A stretch of 64,000 nt of DNA from Odobenus rosmarus divergens (lineage: Eukaryota; Chordata; Mammalia; Carnivora; Odobenidae): positions 288,495-352,494 of the forward strand of contig NW_004450583.1 in the NCBI RefSeq assembly GCF_000321225.1, written 5' to 3'. How positions within the stretch are numbered: the stretch's first letter is position 1; the number at the start of each line of letters is the position of its first letter. This document shows, one piece after another, positions 22,703 to 34,830 of the stretch. A model generated the notes under the pieces. That model was not told the DNA's origin. It searched no databases and saw only the letters and a list, made by a program, of their open reading frames with translations. The position numbers and the translations under genes were made by a program.

Positions 22703-23835
22703 AAATGGTGCTGGGAAAACTAGGTAACCCAGATGCAAAAGAATGAATTTGGAACCTTACCTTGCACCATATATAGAAATTAACTCAAAGCAGATTAAAG
22801 ACCTAAATGTAAGACCTAAGACTATACAACCCCTAGAATAAAACAGGGGAAAAGCTTCAGGACATTGGATTTGGCAATGATTTATTGGATATGACACTAA
22901 AAGCATAGGTAACAAGGGCAAAAATAAACAAATGGGACTATATCAAACTTAAAAATTTCTGAGCATCAAAAGAAACAGTCAATGCACTGAAAAGGCAACC
23001 TGTGGAATGGAGGAGAGTATTTGCAAATCACATATCTGATAAGGGGTTAATATCCAGGGTATAAAGGGAACTTCTGCAACTCAACAACAACAAAATAACC
23101 CAATTAAAAAATGAATAAAGGACTAGAATACACAATTCTCCAAAGATACATATATGGTCAACAAGCATATTATGAAAAGATGCTCAACATCACTAATCAT
23201 AAGAAAAATGCAAATCAAAACCACAATGAGATATCACCTCACATCCATCAGGATGGCTACTATCAACAGAACAGAAAATAACAAGTATTGGCAAAGATGC
23301 AGAGAAATTGGAACCTTTGTGCACTTTTAGTGGAAATGTAATATGATGCGGCCACTGTGAAAAACAGTATGGGAGTTGCTTAAAAAATTAAAAATAGAAT
23401 TATCATGTGATCCCGCAATCCTACTGCCAGCTATATATATCAAAAAAAAAAAAAGCAGGATCTGAAAGAGATATTTGCATAACCATGTTCACTGCACCAT
23501 TATTCACAATAGGATATCAGGAAACAACCCAAATGTCTTATCAACAGATGAATGGCTAAAAAAAATGTGATATGTATGTGCAATAAAATAGTATGTAGCT
23601 GTAAAAGGAAGGAAATCCTGTTACATGCTACCATATGGATGAACCTCAAAGACATTATGCTAAGTGAAATAAACCAATCACAAAAGGACAATCACAGTAT
23701 GATTCCACTCACATCACGTATCTAGAGTAGTCAAAATCATAGAAAGTAGAAAGGTGATTGCCAGGAGCAGGGGAGGGGATTAGTATTTAATGGGTATTAA
23801 GAGTTTCATTTTTTCAAGATAAAAAGGTTCTTGAA

Positions 23836-24019
23836 GGGCGCCTGGGTGGCTCAGTGGGTTAAGCATCTGCCTTCGGCTCTGGTCATGATCCCGGGGTCCT
23901 GGGATCGAGTCCCGCCACTGGCTCCCTGCTTGGCAGAGAGCCTGCTTCTCCCTCTCCCTCTGCTGCTCCCCCTGCTTGTGCTCTCTCTGTCAAATAAGTA
24001 AATAAAATCTTAAAAAAAA
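23836..24019 (+). repeat. CAN SINE
   Basis: Duplication aaa(g)gttcttgaa at 23823 and 24020. Confidence 0.94.
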
Positions 24020-24140
24020 AAAGTTCTTGAAATCTGTTACACAATAATAATGTGAATATACTTATCACTACTGAACTGTAGTTTAAATGGTTATGATGGA
24101 AAATTTAGTGTTATATTTTTTACCACAATTTACAAAAATC

Positions 24141-24817
24141 ATTAAGGTAGTATGGTATGGCTGCTGTTTGTCCTAAGCCTACCTCCTTTGTATCACTCAT
24201 TATAAATTATAGCCTTTGTTTTCATTTTATTTGATTTCTTTTTTACAACTATCCTAAATGCAAGGGCCAGTTAAGCTCATTACAAATCAGATTTCTTTTT
24301 AGACATAAAGAGTTTTCTGAAGCTCTCCAAAGCCATGGAGGTATTTCAGTTCTACTGGCAAGTCCATCCAGTCTTATTTCCTTTCCAGTATATGGTTATG
24401 TTTTCTTCCTTTTGGCATCATGATATCACACCTTCATGTAAATTTCCTCTAGTTCAGTCCTTTCCAGAGGTCCACTGGATAATAAGGTTGGCCTGAAATG
24501 GAGTTAAGAGTGGCTAATTGTACTTTTCAGATCCTAGTTAGGAAGGAGCTCTTGGCCACTTGTTCCTCTCAACCACCTTTGAGGGTCTTGCAGTGATTAC
24601 CTCCATGAAGGCTTAGACCTGGGTGAACTGGCTCCAAATTAAACTCTTTGTTTAAAACACCTAGCAAAGTCCTTTTATCCTCCATGCATGCATGTGGGAG
24701 AAGAATAAAGTGCCATGATTTTTTTCCTCTCACAAGAAAACATCTCAAATTAAATATTACTACCAGAGCAATACATGATTAGGCAAAACCACTGTTATTT
24801 TTTTACTAAGCAAAATA
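24141..24817. other. Intron sequence, no recognised feature
   Basis: Mixed composition; no repeat family or exon recognised. Confidence 0.5.
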
Positions 24818-25160
24818 CGTTCAATCCCACGTTGGATGTAGGGATTACTTAAAAAAAAAATCTTCAGGGCCTGGCTGGCTCAGTTGGTAGAGCATGTGAC
24901 TCTTGATCGCAGGGGCGGGAGGAGGGTTGTGATTTCAAGCCCCACGTTGGGTGTAGAGTTGACTTAAAAACAAAACCAAGGGGCGCCTGGGTGGCTCAGT
25001 TGGTTAAGCATCCAACTCTTGGTTTCAGGTCAGGTCATGATCTCAGGGTCCTGAGATCAAACCCCACATCGGCTCCATGCTCACTGCAGAGTCTGCTTGT
25101 CCCTTTCCCTCTGCTACTCCCTCTGCTCACGCTCTCTGTCTCTAAAACAAAATCTTTCAA
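24818..25160 (+). repeat. Cluster of three CAN SINE pieces
   Basis: 24818-24861 is a tail fragment (caatcccacgttggatgtagg). 24866-24977 is a short old-type SINE (ggcctggctggctcagttgg ... cccacgttgggtgtagag). 24980-25160 is a longer copy with an 'aactcttggtttcaggtcag' head. Confidence 0.88.
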
Positions 25161-25738
25161 TTTTTAAAAAAATTCCATTAGTTACTTTAAAGAAATGATT
25201 GGTTAATAATACAAATGGAATGACACAACAGCATAATAACATATGGAATACTGGGTATCCAGCATTTGACATGGGTTTGACAGCTTTTAATTTGTTATGG
25301 TAAAAACAAAAACAAAAATTAACATCACTATTTTATAAAAGACATATTAACATTAAAAAAAGCATGAAGTACATAATCTCAAAATAAGGACAATTCTTTT
25401 CAAGAAAGGAGATTTGGCAGTCTTCCTGGGCATTGTCCTTATTTTCCTCCTTTTGGTGTAGATCAGTAAAAATGTTGTCATGAATTGTCATATATCTGTT
25501 GGCTAGATTTACTGTTTAGAATTTCAGAACAGAGACTTAAACATTAAGTCTCAAATTTGAGACTTTTATAAACAGTAATACCAGCTGATTTAGATGTGTT
25601 GGTTCTCCAAATTGTTTCTCATCTCTTATTGTCTCTCCATCCCCAAATACAGAGTGCCTCCTGCTATGGTCCAGACTCCCATCAGCTCATCTGCTCTTGT
25701 TTTATCTTTTGTACTAGCCTCCTAACCACATTATCTTT
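25161..25738. other. Intron sequence, no recognised feature
   Basis: A local inverted pair 'ttaagtctcaaa'/'tttgagac' near 25547-25565; nothing else seen. Confidence 0.45.
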
Positions 25739-25924
25739 TTTTTTTTTTAAGATTTATTTATTTGAGAGAGAGTGAGAGAGTGCATGTGTGTGCATGCAGA
25801 AGTCAGGGAAGGGGCAGAGGGAGAGAATATTCAAGCAGACTCCCCACTGAGCGCAGAGCTCAACATGGGGCTCAATCTCACTACCCATGAGACCATGACC
25901 TGAGCCGAAACCAAGAGTCAGATG
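25739..25924 (-). repeat. CAN SINE lacking the outermost head
   Basis: Ends at 'gaaaccaagagtcagatg' without the gccacccagg terminus. Duplication (c/t)acattatcttttt at about 25728 and 25926, so truncation took place at insertion. Confidence 0.85.
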
Positions 25925-25961
25925 TACATTATCTTTTTCACCACCACAGCAATCTTCTTCT

Positions 25962-26165
25962 TTTTCTTTTTTAGAGAGAGAGAGAGCAAGCGAGGAGGCA
26001 GGGGTTGGGAGTGAGGGGAGGGGCAGAGAGAGAGGGAGAGAGAAAATCTTACGCAGGCTCCTCACCGAGCGTGGAGCCCGATGCAGGAGATCTCATGACC
26101 CTGAGATCATGATCTGAGCCAAAATCAAGAGTCAGACACTTAACCATCTAGGCCACCCAGGGACC
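25962..26165 (-). repeat. CAN SINE
   Basis: Duplication ccac(c/t)acagcaatcttct at about 25943 and 26166. Confidence 0.92.
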
Positions 26166-26223
26166 CCACTACAGCAATCTTCTAGAGCAAGGATGTCATT
26201 CCCCTTCTTAAAAACTTTACTTT

Positions 26224-26424
26224 TGGGTGCCTGGGTGGCTCAGTCATTAGGTGTCTGCCTTCGGCTCAGGTCATGGTCCCAGGGTCCTGGAATCAAGCCC
26301 CGCATTGGGCTCCCCGCTCGGTGGGAAGCCTGCTTCTCCCTCTCCCACACCCTTGCTTGTGTTCCTGCTCTTGCTAACTCTCTCTCTCTGTCAAATAAAT
26401 AAATAAAATCTTTTTAAAAAAAAC
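26224..26424 (+). repeat. CAN SINE
   Basis: Duplication aaaaactttactttt on both sides. Confidence 0.94.
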
Positions 26425-26565
26425 TTTACTTTTTATTGCTAACAATTAGCCCAAGTTAATACACAAATTTCTGCAGTCTAGCTCCATACCTTTCCAACCA
26501 CTTCCTATGAACTGTACACTTTATTTAATGGCTTACATAAGTTTATTGGTTTTATTTTTATTTTT

Positions 26566-26757
26566 TAAAAAAGGTTTTATTTATTTATTTGAGAGAGAGT
26601 GAGACAGAGAGAGCAAGCAGGAGCAGAAGGAAAGGCAGAGGGAGAGGGAGAAGCAGACTCCACGCTGACCAGGGAGCCTGATGTGGGACTCAATCCCAGG
26701 ATCCCAGGATCACAACATGAGCCAAAGGAAGACACTTAACTGAGCCACCCAGGCACC
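26566..26757 (-). repeat. CAN SINE
   Basis: Body with 'gagagagagtgagacagagag', head ends gccacccaggcacccc; flanks share agtttatt. Confidence 0.92.
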
Positions 26758-27199
26758 CCTAGTTTATTTCTGTTTTAGAAGAAGTCTGGAGAATAGTATC
26801 TAAAGATAGCATGGTGGTGGCATGGTGTTTTCAGGGTCTTAGACTCTTTTCATCTTTTTGCTACACCATGCTAAATCAGGATGTTTTTCTGTAAGTCTTC
26901 ATGGTCCAAGATGGCTGGTAAGAGTTCCAAACACTTCTCAGGTAGCAGAAAGGAGAGGCAGAAGGGCAAAAGGGCACTCCCTACAGCCAAGCCACTTCTC
27001 TTTAAACAACCTTCCTAGCATCCCACAAAACAAGTCTGCTCATATCTCATTAGTTACATTTGACTATAAGGTAATGGAAAATGCAGTCTTTGAGATGAAT
27101 GTATTGCTCTCCTGAATTAAGTTGGTATGATTTACTAGGAAAGAAGGGGAGAATGGATATTGGGGGGCATCTAGCCTTCTCTGCCACATATGTATATAG

Positions 27200-27800
27200 T
27201 TTTATAAAACTACATATTTGTAATCTTTTTATACTTACCATTTTATTGTGGGCATCTTCCATTTTCTCCCACATTAATTTAATGATCTCATAATGTTCCA
27301 TTGCATGAATATACCATTATTTAAACAACCAATCCCCAACTGTGTATTTTGGAACAGTTGGGCTAGTTTTCATATTTGGCAATTGTAAACAATTCTATAA
27401 TATAATTTTTTAAAGATTTTATTTATTTATTTGACACACAGAGAGATAGCGAGAGAGAGAGAGGGAGAGAGCACAAGCAGGGGAAGCGGCAGGCAGAGGG
27501 AGAAGCAGGCTTCCTGCATGAGCAGGGAGCCCGATGTGGGGCTCGATCCCAGGACCCTGGGATCATGACCTGAGCTGAAGGCAGCGGTTTAACCAACTGA
27601 GCCACCCAGGCGCCCCTCTATAATATAATTTTTATAGCTAAATCTTGTAGGTCATATTCTTGAAGGAAATCCCTACAAAGAAAATCACTGAATGAATGAA
27701 TCAACAGGTATATTTATTTTAAACCTTCTAATTCATATTTCTAAAATGTCTTCTAATAAGATTTTCCCACTAGCCTTGCTGAAAAGTGCCACAGATTTAT
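27200..27800 (-). repeat. Old L1-like 3' UTR, antisense, split by a SINE
   Basis: 'gatctcataatgttccattgca', 'ttatttaaacaaccaatccc' and 'ttggcaattgtaaac' resemble an antisense L1M 3' end. A SINE occupies 27409-27614. Confidence 0.45.
27409..27614 (-). repeat. CAN SINE
   Basis: Exact 17-base duplication tctataatataattttt at 27392 and 27615. Confidence 0.96.
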
Positions 27801-27888
27801 TCTTTTTTTTTCATTAAAAAATACCTAAGATACAAAAAAGTGTGAGGAATAATACAAAATATACATTAGTTAAATCTAATATTTGGTT

Positions 27889-28088
27889 GGGCGCCTGGAT
27901 GGCTCAGATGGTTAAGCGTCTGCCTTCGGCTCAGGGCATGATCCCAGGGTCCTGGGATTGAGTCCCGCATCGGGCTCCCTGCTCCTTGGGAGCCTGCTTC
28001 TCCCTCTGCTTCTCTCTCTCTCTCTCCCTCTCTCTCTCTCCCTCTGTGTCTCAAGAATAAATAAATAAAATCTAAAAAATAAATAAAT
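27889..28088 (+). repeat. CAN SINE
   Basis: Exact 17-base duplication aaatctaatatttggtt at 27872 and 28089; long (TC)n body. Confidence 0.96.
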
Positions 28089-28261
28089 AAATCTAATATT
28101 TGGTTAAACAGAGCCATTTTAAAAAATTATTGCTCAAATTTGACTGGCTTTCCCCAAAGTAAATCCTGCCCTTAAGGAATATGCATTTGACTATAATGGA
28201 GTTACTGAAATAAGCATATAACCATCTGAGGTACCTGAAAGTTGTAATTCTTAATAAATAT

Positions 28262-29265
28262 TCTTAATTTTTTCATTAACTTTTAATTGAGGGAGAGTTG
28301 AATATAAAATATTAGTTTCAGGTGTACAACATAGTGATTTGATAATTACATACATTACAAAAGGCTCACCACAGTAAGTGTAGTTACTATCTGCCACCAA
28401 AGTTATTTCAGTATTATTGACTCCATTCCCTGTGCCATACTTCTCAACCTCATGACTGACTTATTGCATAATTGGCAGTCTGTACCTCTTAATACCTTTT
28501 ACCTATTTTGGCCAATCCCATTCCCTTGAGCAACCACCAGTTTGTCCTCTGTATTTATGTCTGTTTCTGTTTTGTTTGTTCATTTGTCTTGGTTTTTAGA
28601 TTCCAAATTTAAGTGAAATCATATGGTATTTGTCTTTTCCTGTCTGACTTATTTCACTTAGCATTATACCCTCTAGATCCACCCATGTTGTAGCAAATGG
28701 CAAGTTTCAGTCTTTTTATGGCTGAGTAATATTCCGTTGTGTATATATACTACATCTTCTTTATCCATTCATCTATCTGTGGATACTTAGCTTGCGTCCA
28801 TATCTTGGCTATTGTAAATAATGCCGTAGTAAACATAGGAGTGCATATAACTTTTCAAATTAATGTTTTCATTTTCTTCAGGTAAATAATGGTGGAATTA
28901 CTGGGTCATGTAGTATTTCGATTTTTTGAGGAATCTCTGTACTGTTTTCCACAGTGGCTGCATTCCCACCAACAGTGCACGAGGGTTCCCTTTTCTCCAC
29001 CTCCTTGCCAACACTATTTTTTTTTAAGGTTTTATTTATTTGTCAGAGAGAGAAAGAGCACAAGCAGGGGGAGCAGCAGGCAGAGGGAGAGGGAGAAGCA
29101 GGCTCCCCGCCGAGCAGAGAGCCAGATGCGGGACTCGATCCCAGCACCCTGGGATAATGACCGGAGCCGAAGGCAGCCGCTTACCCGATGGAGCCACCCA
29201 GGCGCCCCCAACACTAGTTATTTCTTGTCTTTTTGATACTAGCTATTCTGACTGGTTATTAGATT
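28262..29265 (-). mobile_element. L1 3' end, antisense, split by a SINE
   Basis: The antisense L1 3' UTR ('agtttcaggtgtacaacatag', 'gcattataccctctagatcc', 'gctgagtaatattccgttg', 'attactgggtcatgtagt'). Resumes after the SINE at 29023-29208. Confidence 0.85.
29023..29208 (-). repeat. CAN SINE 320 bases before the exon at 29529
   Basis: Flanked by ccaacacta on both sides. Confidence 0.93.
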
Positions 29266-29528
29266 TTTTTAAACTTATCTTATAGCTCTAGCTATTGCAT
29301 CTGAAAAGATAGCAAGCAGTATTTAATACTGCATAATACACCTAGGGAGAGTAGGTTTATGATTAGTGTTTATTCTTCCTGTTGTGAGAAATACTAGATA
29401 TTAAGGCTTAGAGTAGTTCAGAAAGGTGTCAGCAAGACAATGGATTTTGAGCTGAAACTTGTATGACTGAGTTGCTCTAAGAACTGTTGATGTTGTACAG
29501 AATTAATATTTGCTTTTTCCTCTCCCAG

Positions 29529-29696
29529 ATTTGGCATTAGGGGAAAGAAGTTACATTTTTCATCTTCTTATGCTCATAAAGCATCTTCCATTGCCAAATC
29601 CCCTAGCTTGTATTCTATGGAAAGAGAAGAGGAAGACTGTGTAATCTTTTCTGAAGGAATAATAGAGGAATACCTAGCATTCGACCACACTGACAT
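29529..29696 (+). CDS. FAM149B1: FAM149B1 exon: FGIRGKK and acidic segment
   Basis: The acceptor tcctctcccag is strong and the donor is at|gtgaga. A split codon (AT+A, Ile) leads into [20 protein letters not shown], then a Ser-rich stretch (SPSLYSMER) and an acidic segment (EREEEDC) before [15 protein letters not shown]. It is 168 bases and ends with AT of the next split codon. All of it aligns by eye with human FAM149B1. It follows an 11.8-kb intron full of L1 and SINE insertions, yet the exon and its splice sites are clean. Confidence 0.95.
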
Positions 29697-29949
29697 GTGA
29701 GAATTATATCTTTCAAGCTTTTTACTCCCCTCCTATTTTGTTTATTAATATCAATATATTTTAGAACTATACTTTAGAAAAAGTATATTGATTTTCCTAA
29801 ATCAATATACTTTAGAAAAAACATACTGCCAATATTACCTTTTAATTAGATTTATGTCACTTGGTTATTTATATCCTATTACTTCTCAGGTATCCAGAGT
29901 TCATATGCTTAGTTGATACAAATTCCTATTGCTTCCACGTACCAGAATT

Positions 29950-30064
29950 CCTTCTGCACTGAGTGTGGAGCCCTACATGGGTCTCAGTCCCACAACCCTG
30001 AGATCATGACCTGATCTGAAACTAAGAGTTGGGTGCTGAATGGACTGAGCCACCCAGGCGCCCC
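29950..30064 (-). repeat. CAN SINE head half
   Basis: Reads ctgcactgagtgtggagccc to gagccacccaggcgcccc; the tail half is missing. The next SINE inserted immediately to its right. Confidence 0.88.
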
Positions 30065-30080
30065 AAGAAAATGGATTTTA

Positions 30081-30300
30081 TTATTATTATTTTTAAAGAT
30101 TTTATTTATTTATTTATTTGAGAGAATGAGATAGAGAGTGTGCACAAGAGAGCAAGAGCGGGGAGGAGGGGCAGAGGGAGAGGCAAGAGGCAGGCTCCTC
30201 ACTGAGCAGAGAGCCTGATGAGGGGCTCGATCCCAGGACCCTGGGATCATGACCTGAGCTGAAGGCAGACACTTAACTGACTGAGCCACCCAGGTGCCCC
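30081..30300 (-). repeat. CAN SINE
   Basis: Exact 16-base duplication aagaaaatggatttta at 30065 and 30301. Confidence 0.96.
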
Positions 30301-30316
30301 AAGAAAATGGATTTTA

Positions 30317-30960
30317 AATAAAGGAAATAAAATTCAATCTCATTCACAATTAATGATGCAAATTAAAATTATAATGAGATACTATTTTATCTGTCAGACT
30401 GGCAGAGAAAAAAAAAAGAAGTTTGATAATTCCTTGAATGGGAAAAGCATGTATTTCCAACACTGGAGATTTTTCCTCTTTAGAGGAAAGTGGGCAGTAT
30501 CTTTCCAATTGGAATGCATATACCCTTTTACTCAATAATTCTGTTTATAGGAATTTATCCTACAGATATAATAGCCATGTAGCCAAAGAACTACATACAA
30601 GGATATTAAATGCAGTACTTGACTATAAAAACAAAAGGTTGGTTGGTTAGTAACTGGCCAGTTAGATATAGTATGGTATATCCAATGGAATACTTTGCAG
30701 CTATTTAAGAGGCATATTGATCTGTATTAATATGGATCAAGGGCCAGTGACATTGTTAAGTAAAAGACTAAGGTGTAGCACAGTGTATAATGTAACTATT
30801 TCTCTGGACCAAAGTATAATGTTGGCTTCTGGGAATGGTAACTGCGGGACAGAGATATAAACTTATTTTTCACTAGATATATACATTTCCTTTTGTATGA
30901 TTTGAATTTTTTTCATCATATGAAAGTGTTATCTCCTATAAAAAGAAACATAAATTTAAA
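30317..30960 (+). mobile_element. Old L1 3' end, sense
   Basis: 'gatgcaaattaaaattataatgag', 'tggaatactttgcagctattt' and a 3' UTR ending in atcctataaaaagaaac. No open frame. Confidence 0.7.
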
Positions 30961-31885
30961 TACAATTAATACTAATCAGCCTTCTCCCCCACTTAATGCC
31001 AGGCCAGCTCTTCCTGGGGAAAGGAGAAGAGGAGAAAGACTTTAGTTGCCCTGTATAAATATCTGAGCATCCTTCTTTCCTGCTTACAGCTTCCCATTTA
31101 ATTCTTGAGACGTCTGCTACCCTAGGGATAATTTTCACTGTAGAGGCCTTAAAATATTTCTTCGTACCTCAAGTGTTCCAGAATTTGCTTTGTCTTACTT
31201 TATAATACATCTATCATAGTAAGTACATCTGTCAGCTAGAGTTTTGCCCACCAAATACTGGGGCTATTGGTACTCCCTGACAGAGGAGAGAAGACTTGGC
31301 TAACTGAGAGTTTCTGGCCTACAGACAGATACATGGTCTCCAGAAGAGCCTCAGAGTAGCTTCTTGTGCTGTTGGGCTCCCCTCCTTTCCCTTTCCAGCC
31401 AATTACCAAACGTTTATTTGGATTAGTAAAAGTATACTATTTCCCTAATGATTCATTACTTCAAGTATTTATGTGGCACAGTTATATGCCCATTTTTAGA
31501 TGTTACGTTAATATTAACCTAAATGGTATCCAATTACAACAAAAAGATTATTTCTGTATGCTTGTCATAGCTTATTGCACAATTGATAATGTTCATCTGT
31601 TTAAAGCTAAAAAATATACAATGAATCTCAGTCTTCTTTTCTTGTTGTATTATTTTTTTCTTTTTTGGCAGAGTAGTGGGGTGAGGTGGGAGTAAAAAGG
31701 GAAATTCAGTCTCCTCTGTTAAGAACTCCCTGAGGTCACAAGGCAGCTTAGCACATCTGCTAACATACATATGTTGAGCCAGTGGTGGGGAAGGGCAAAC
31801 AACTCACACTCCTTAAGAAGCACAAAGGACAGTGGTGAACACTCAGTAAAGAATAATCATGAAGTCTTATTTGCTTCTGTTACAG
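30961..31885. other. Intron sequence before the exon at 31886
   Basis: No repeat family recognised; open frames at 31366-31695 (109 codons) and 31534-31770 lack splice sites and any family resemblance. Confidence 0.5.
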
Positions 31886-32073
31886 GGAAGAGGGGTTTCA
31901 AGGAAAGAAATTACAAGCAGCTCCAGAGAAACAGAAATTAGGGTACCCTCCCATTGCTCCATTTTACTGCATGAAAGAGGATGTCCTTGCTCACGTGTTT
32001 GACGATGTGTGGAGCAAGGTTCTGAGCTGTATGGAGCAGCTGACACGTAGTCACTGGGAGGGATTGGCTTCTG
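31886..32073 (+). CDS. FAM149B1: FAM149B1 exon: EEGFQGKK to HWEGLAS
   Basis: The acceptor is ttctgttacag and the donor is g|gtaagg. The split codon reads ATG (Met), where the human protein as I recall it has Ile. Then come [28 protein letters not shown] and a helical, hydrophobic block ([20 protein letters not shown]) ending in HWEGLAS. It is 188 bases and ends with the first base of a split Asp codon. The block with regularly spaced Val, Trp, Leu and Met looks amphipathic and may be a second folded segment; that is inference. Confidence 0.95.
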
Positions 32074-32336
32074 GTAAGGATCTTTGTGAAAACAATATAA
32101 AAAAATAATTGTTTATGATTTCCAAAGCCTAACTAACTAGTTTATCAGATTATATGCTTCATTAGTGTAAAAGATTCATATTTGTATTTCCCACAGACAC
32201 TAACAGATATTGAGAAAATTTTGAGAATGTGTGGATGAGTAACAAGGCCCAATCTATGATGACTAGACTGTGTTTTCTTTGAATATAATTATTTGTGAGA
32301 AAAAACATGTGCAAGTGGCAAATACATTTTCAAAAC

Positions 32337-33110
32337 TGCTTTACTTAAGAATAAGTGATATACAATAAACCATTCATATTTAAAGTGTACAGTTTGGTAA
32401 ATTCACCTATGTATACAAACATGAAACCACAAAACAGTCAATATAATGAACATATCCATCACCCCCAAAAGTTCATGACCTTTGTAATCCTTCCCTTCTG
32501 CCCATGCCTGATCCACCATCTCCAAGTGACAACAAATGTGCTTTCTGTCACTATAGTTTAGTTTTTATTTTGTAGAGTTTCGTATAAATGGAATCATGGT
32601 ATTTACTTTTTGTCATCTTCCTTCATTCAGCATGATAATTTTGAGATTCATCCATGTAATTGTGTGTCAGCAGTTTATTCCTAGCAAGTATTCCATTGTT
32701 TCATAATTTGTTTATCCATTTACCTTTTCATGGATATTTGGATTGTTTTCAGTTTGGCACTATTACTTGTAAAGCTGGTCTGCACGTTACTGTATTAAAA
32801 GTTTTTTGGCGCGCCTGGGTGGCTCAGTCGGTTAAGCGTCTGCCTTCGGTTCAGGTCATGATCCCGGGGTCCTGGGATCGAGCTCTGCATTGGGCCCCCT
32901 GCTCAGTGGGAAGCCTGTTTCTCCCTCTCCTACTCCCCCTGCTTGTGTTCCCTCTCTCACTGTGTCTCTCTCTCTGTGTCAAATAAATAAATAAAATCTA
33001 AAAGAAAATTTTTTTTAAAGAATTTTTTGAACATACATTTCCTTTTCTCTTAGGTAAATTTCTAGGAGTGGAATTGTCTGATTATATGGTTAAATGTATA
33101 CTTAGCTTTT
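32337..33110 (-). mobile_element. Old L1 3' end, antisense, split by a SINE
   Basis: 'gatatacaataaaccattcatat', 'atggaatcatggtatttac', 'tttatccatttaccttttcatgg', resuming with 'aaatttctaggagtggaattg' after the SINE. Confidence 0.75.
32808..33012 (+). repeat. CAN SINE
   Basis: Head ggcgcgcctgggtggctcag, complete body and A-rich tail. Confidence 0.94.
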
Positions 33111-33124
33111 TAAGAATTGTTTTG

Positions 33125-34830
33125 GTTTTGTTACACAAAAAAATTTATCACAAACTTAGCAGTTTCAAACAACACACACTTATTATCTTACAGATTTGTG
33201 GGTCAGAAGTCCCAAGTATGGCTTAGCTAGTCCTCTACTTAGGATCTCACAAAGTTGCAATAAGGTGTTGGCCACAGCTAGGTTCTCATGTAGAGGTTCA
33301 ACTAGGAAAGGATCCACTTCCCCTTTTGTGTGTTCTTAGAAGCATCTAGTTTCTTGTAGCTGTAGGAGTCACAGCAGCTTTCCTCTTCAAAGCCAGCAAG
33401 AAAGACTGAGAGCTAGTCAGCTAGCAAAACAGAAGCTTATGTAACATAACACATTCATGGGAGTGACATCTCATCATTTTTACCATCATCTGTTGGTCTG
33501 AAGCAAGTCACACTCAAAGGGAGCAGATTCCACAAAAGTGTGAACACCAAGAGGTAAGAATCATAGAGGGACCACCTTAGAGTTTATCCATTACAATCCT
33601 CCCACTGGCCCTCAATGACTCATGTGCTCCCGCATGCAAAATATATTCAATTCCCAAGGCTTCCAAGAAACTCATCTTATTATAGCATTGGCTCTGAAGT
33701 CCAAAATACTATCATCTAAATCAGGCCCTGGATGTAATACATTAAGTAAAGTTACTGGGGCACAATTCCTTTCCATCTATAGACCTGTGAAACTAAAGGC
33801 TATATACACAGGTATATAAACATCTAACTATATAATCCAGCCATTCCACTCCTAGAGAAAAGTTACCTTACCCCAACACACCCAACATACAATAGTGGGC
33901 CAGGGAAAGGATCACAGACATTCCAGATAAGGGGTGTATGTGCAGAAAAGGAAGGTAAAAAAAGGTTCACAGCAATTCTGAAGTCCAGTTGGGAAAATAC
34001 TGGGAGTTCCAACCCTAGAAATAATCCTCTCAGCAATCCGGTCCAACCTCTGGGTTCTTGGTTTTTGTTGTTGTTGTTTGTTTGTTTGTTTTAAGATTTT
34101 ACCTATTTATCTGAGAGAGAGAGCACGCATGCAAAAGAGCATGAGAGCGGGGTGAGGGCAGAGGGAAAAGCAGACTCCCCACCAAGCAGGGAGCCTGACG
34201 TGTGACTCAATCCCAGGACTCCGGGATCATGACCCAAGCCGAAGGCAGACGTTTAACTGACTGAGCCACTCAGGCACCCTGGGCTCTTGGTTTTACCCTC
34301 TAAGTCATCCTTCCTTTTTCATAAAATGTAGCACATGTGGGCAGCTAAGTAGTTTTATCAGACTGCCTCCTGCCAGTAGAATTTTGAGGGTGCAACAGCC
34401 TTCTTTCATTAAACTCTTCTGTCATCTAGAGATACAGAATTTTCAAAAATCATCAAGTATTGATTTCTTTATATTTAATAATTTTTTCTTCACTTTCTCT
34501 TCCTCGTCTCGTGTTTTATGATAAGTAGCAAGAAAAAAAATCAGGCCTCACCTTCAACACTTTGGAAATCTCCTTAGCTACATAGCCAGAATCATCGCTT
34601 AAAAGTCCTGCTTTCCACTTGACCACAGAAGACCATTTCACTAAGCTTTCTTCCACTAAATAACAAGCACCTCCTTTCTTCCAGTTTCTAATAACATGTT
34701 CCTTATTTCCTTCTAAACCCTCCCCTACAGTATCCTCCAAATCCAGATTTCTACAAAGTCTATTCAAGACAATTTTTGCTTTCTGTATCATACTTCTCAA
34801 AATTCTTCTAGCCTCTATCAATGAATCATC
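33125..34830 (-). repeat. Ancient interspersed repeat, family not assigned
   Basis: Text such as 'acttagcagtttcaaacaacacac', 'ggtgttggccacagctaggttc', 'tcatctaaatcaggccctgg' and 'agctacatagccagaatcatc' recurs in mammalian genomes, so this is a repeat and not a gene. I cannot name it. The 113-codon antisense frame at 34516-34857 lies in it. A SINE splits it at 34094-34279. Confidence 0.5.
34094..34279 (-). repeat. CAN SINE
   Basis: Duplication tggg(t/c)tcttggttt at about 34051 and 34280, with a (TTG)n/(TTTG)n expansion beside the tail. Confidence 0.93.

Larger units (their letters stand above)
22070..24140 (+). mobile_element. Old L1 ORF2 C-terminus and 3' UTR, sense
   Basis: Runs from 'caacaagtgtgccaagactac' through 'gaaaagatgctcaacatcac' and 'gtgatcccgcaatcctactgcc' to a 3' UTR near 24140. 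It is interrupted by the SINE-L1 composite at 22162-22702 and a SINE at 23836. All frames broken. Confidence 0.85.

Noticed and set aside
32660..32986. Frames such as this with peptide WVAQSVKRLPSAQVMIPGSW.
   Set aside because: The same peptide recurs at a dozen places because it is a translation of the CAN SINE head and body; it is not a protein family.
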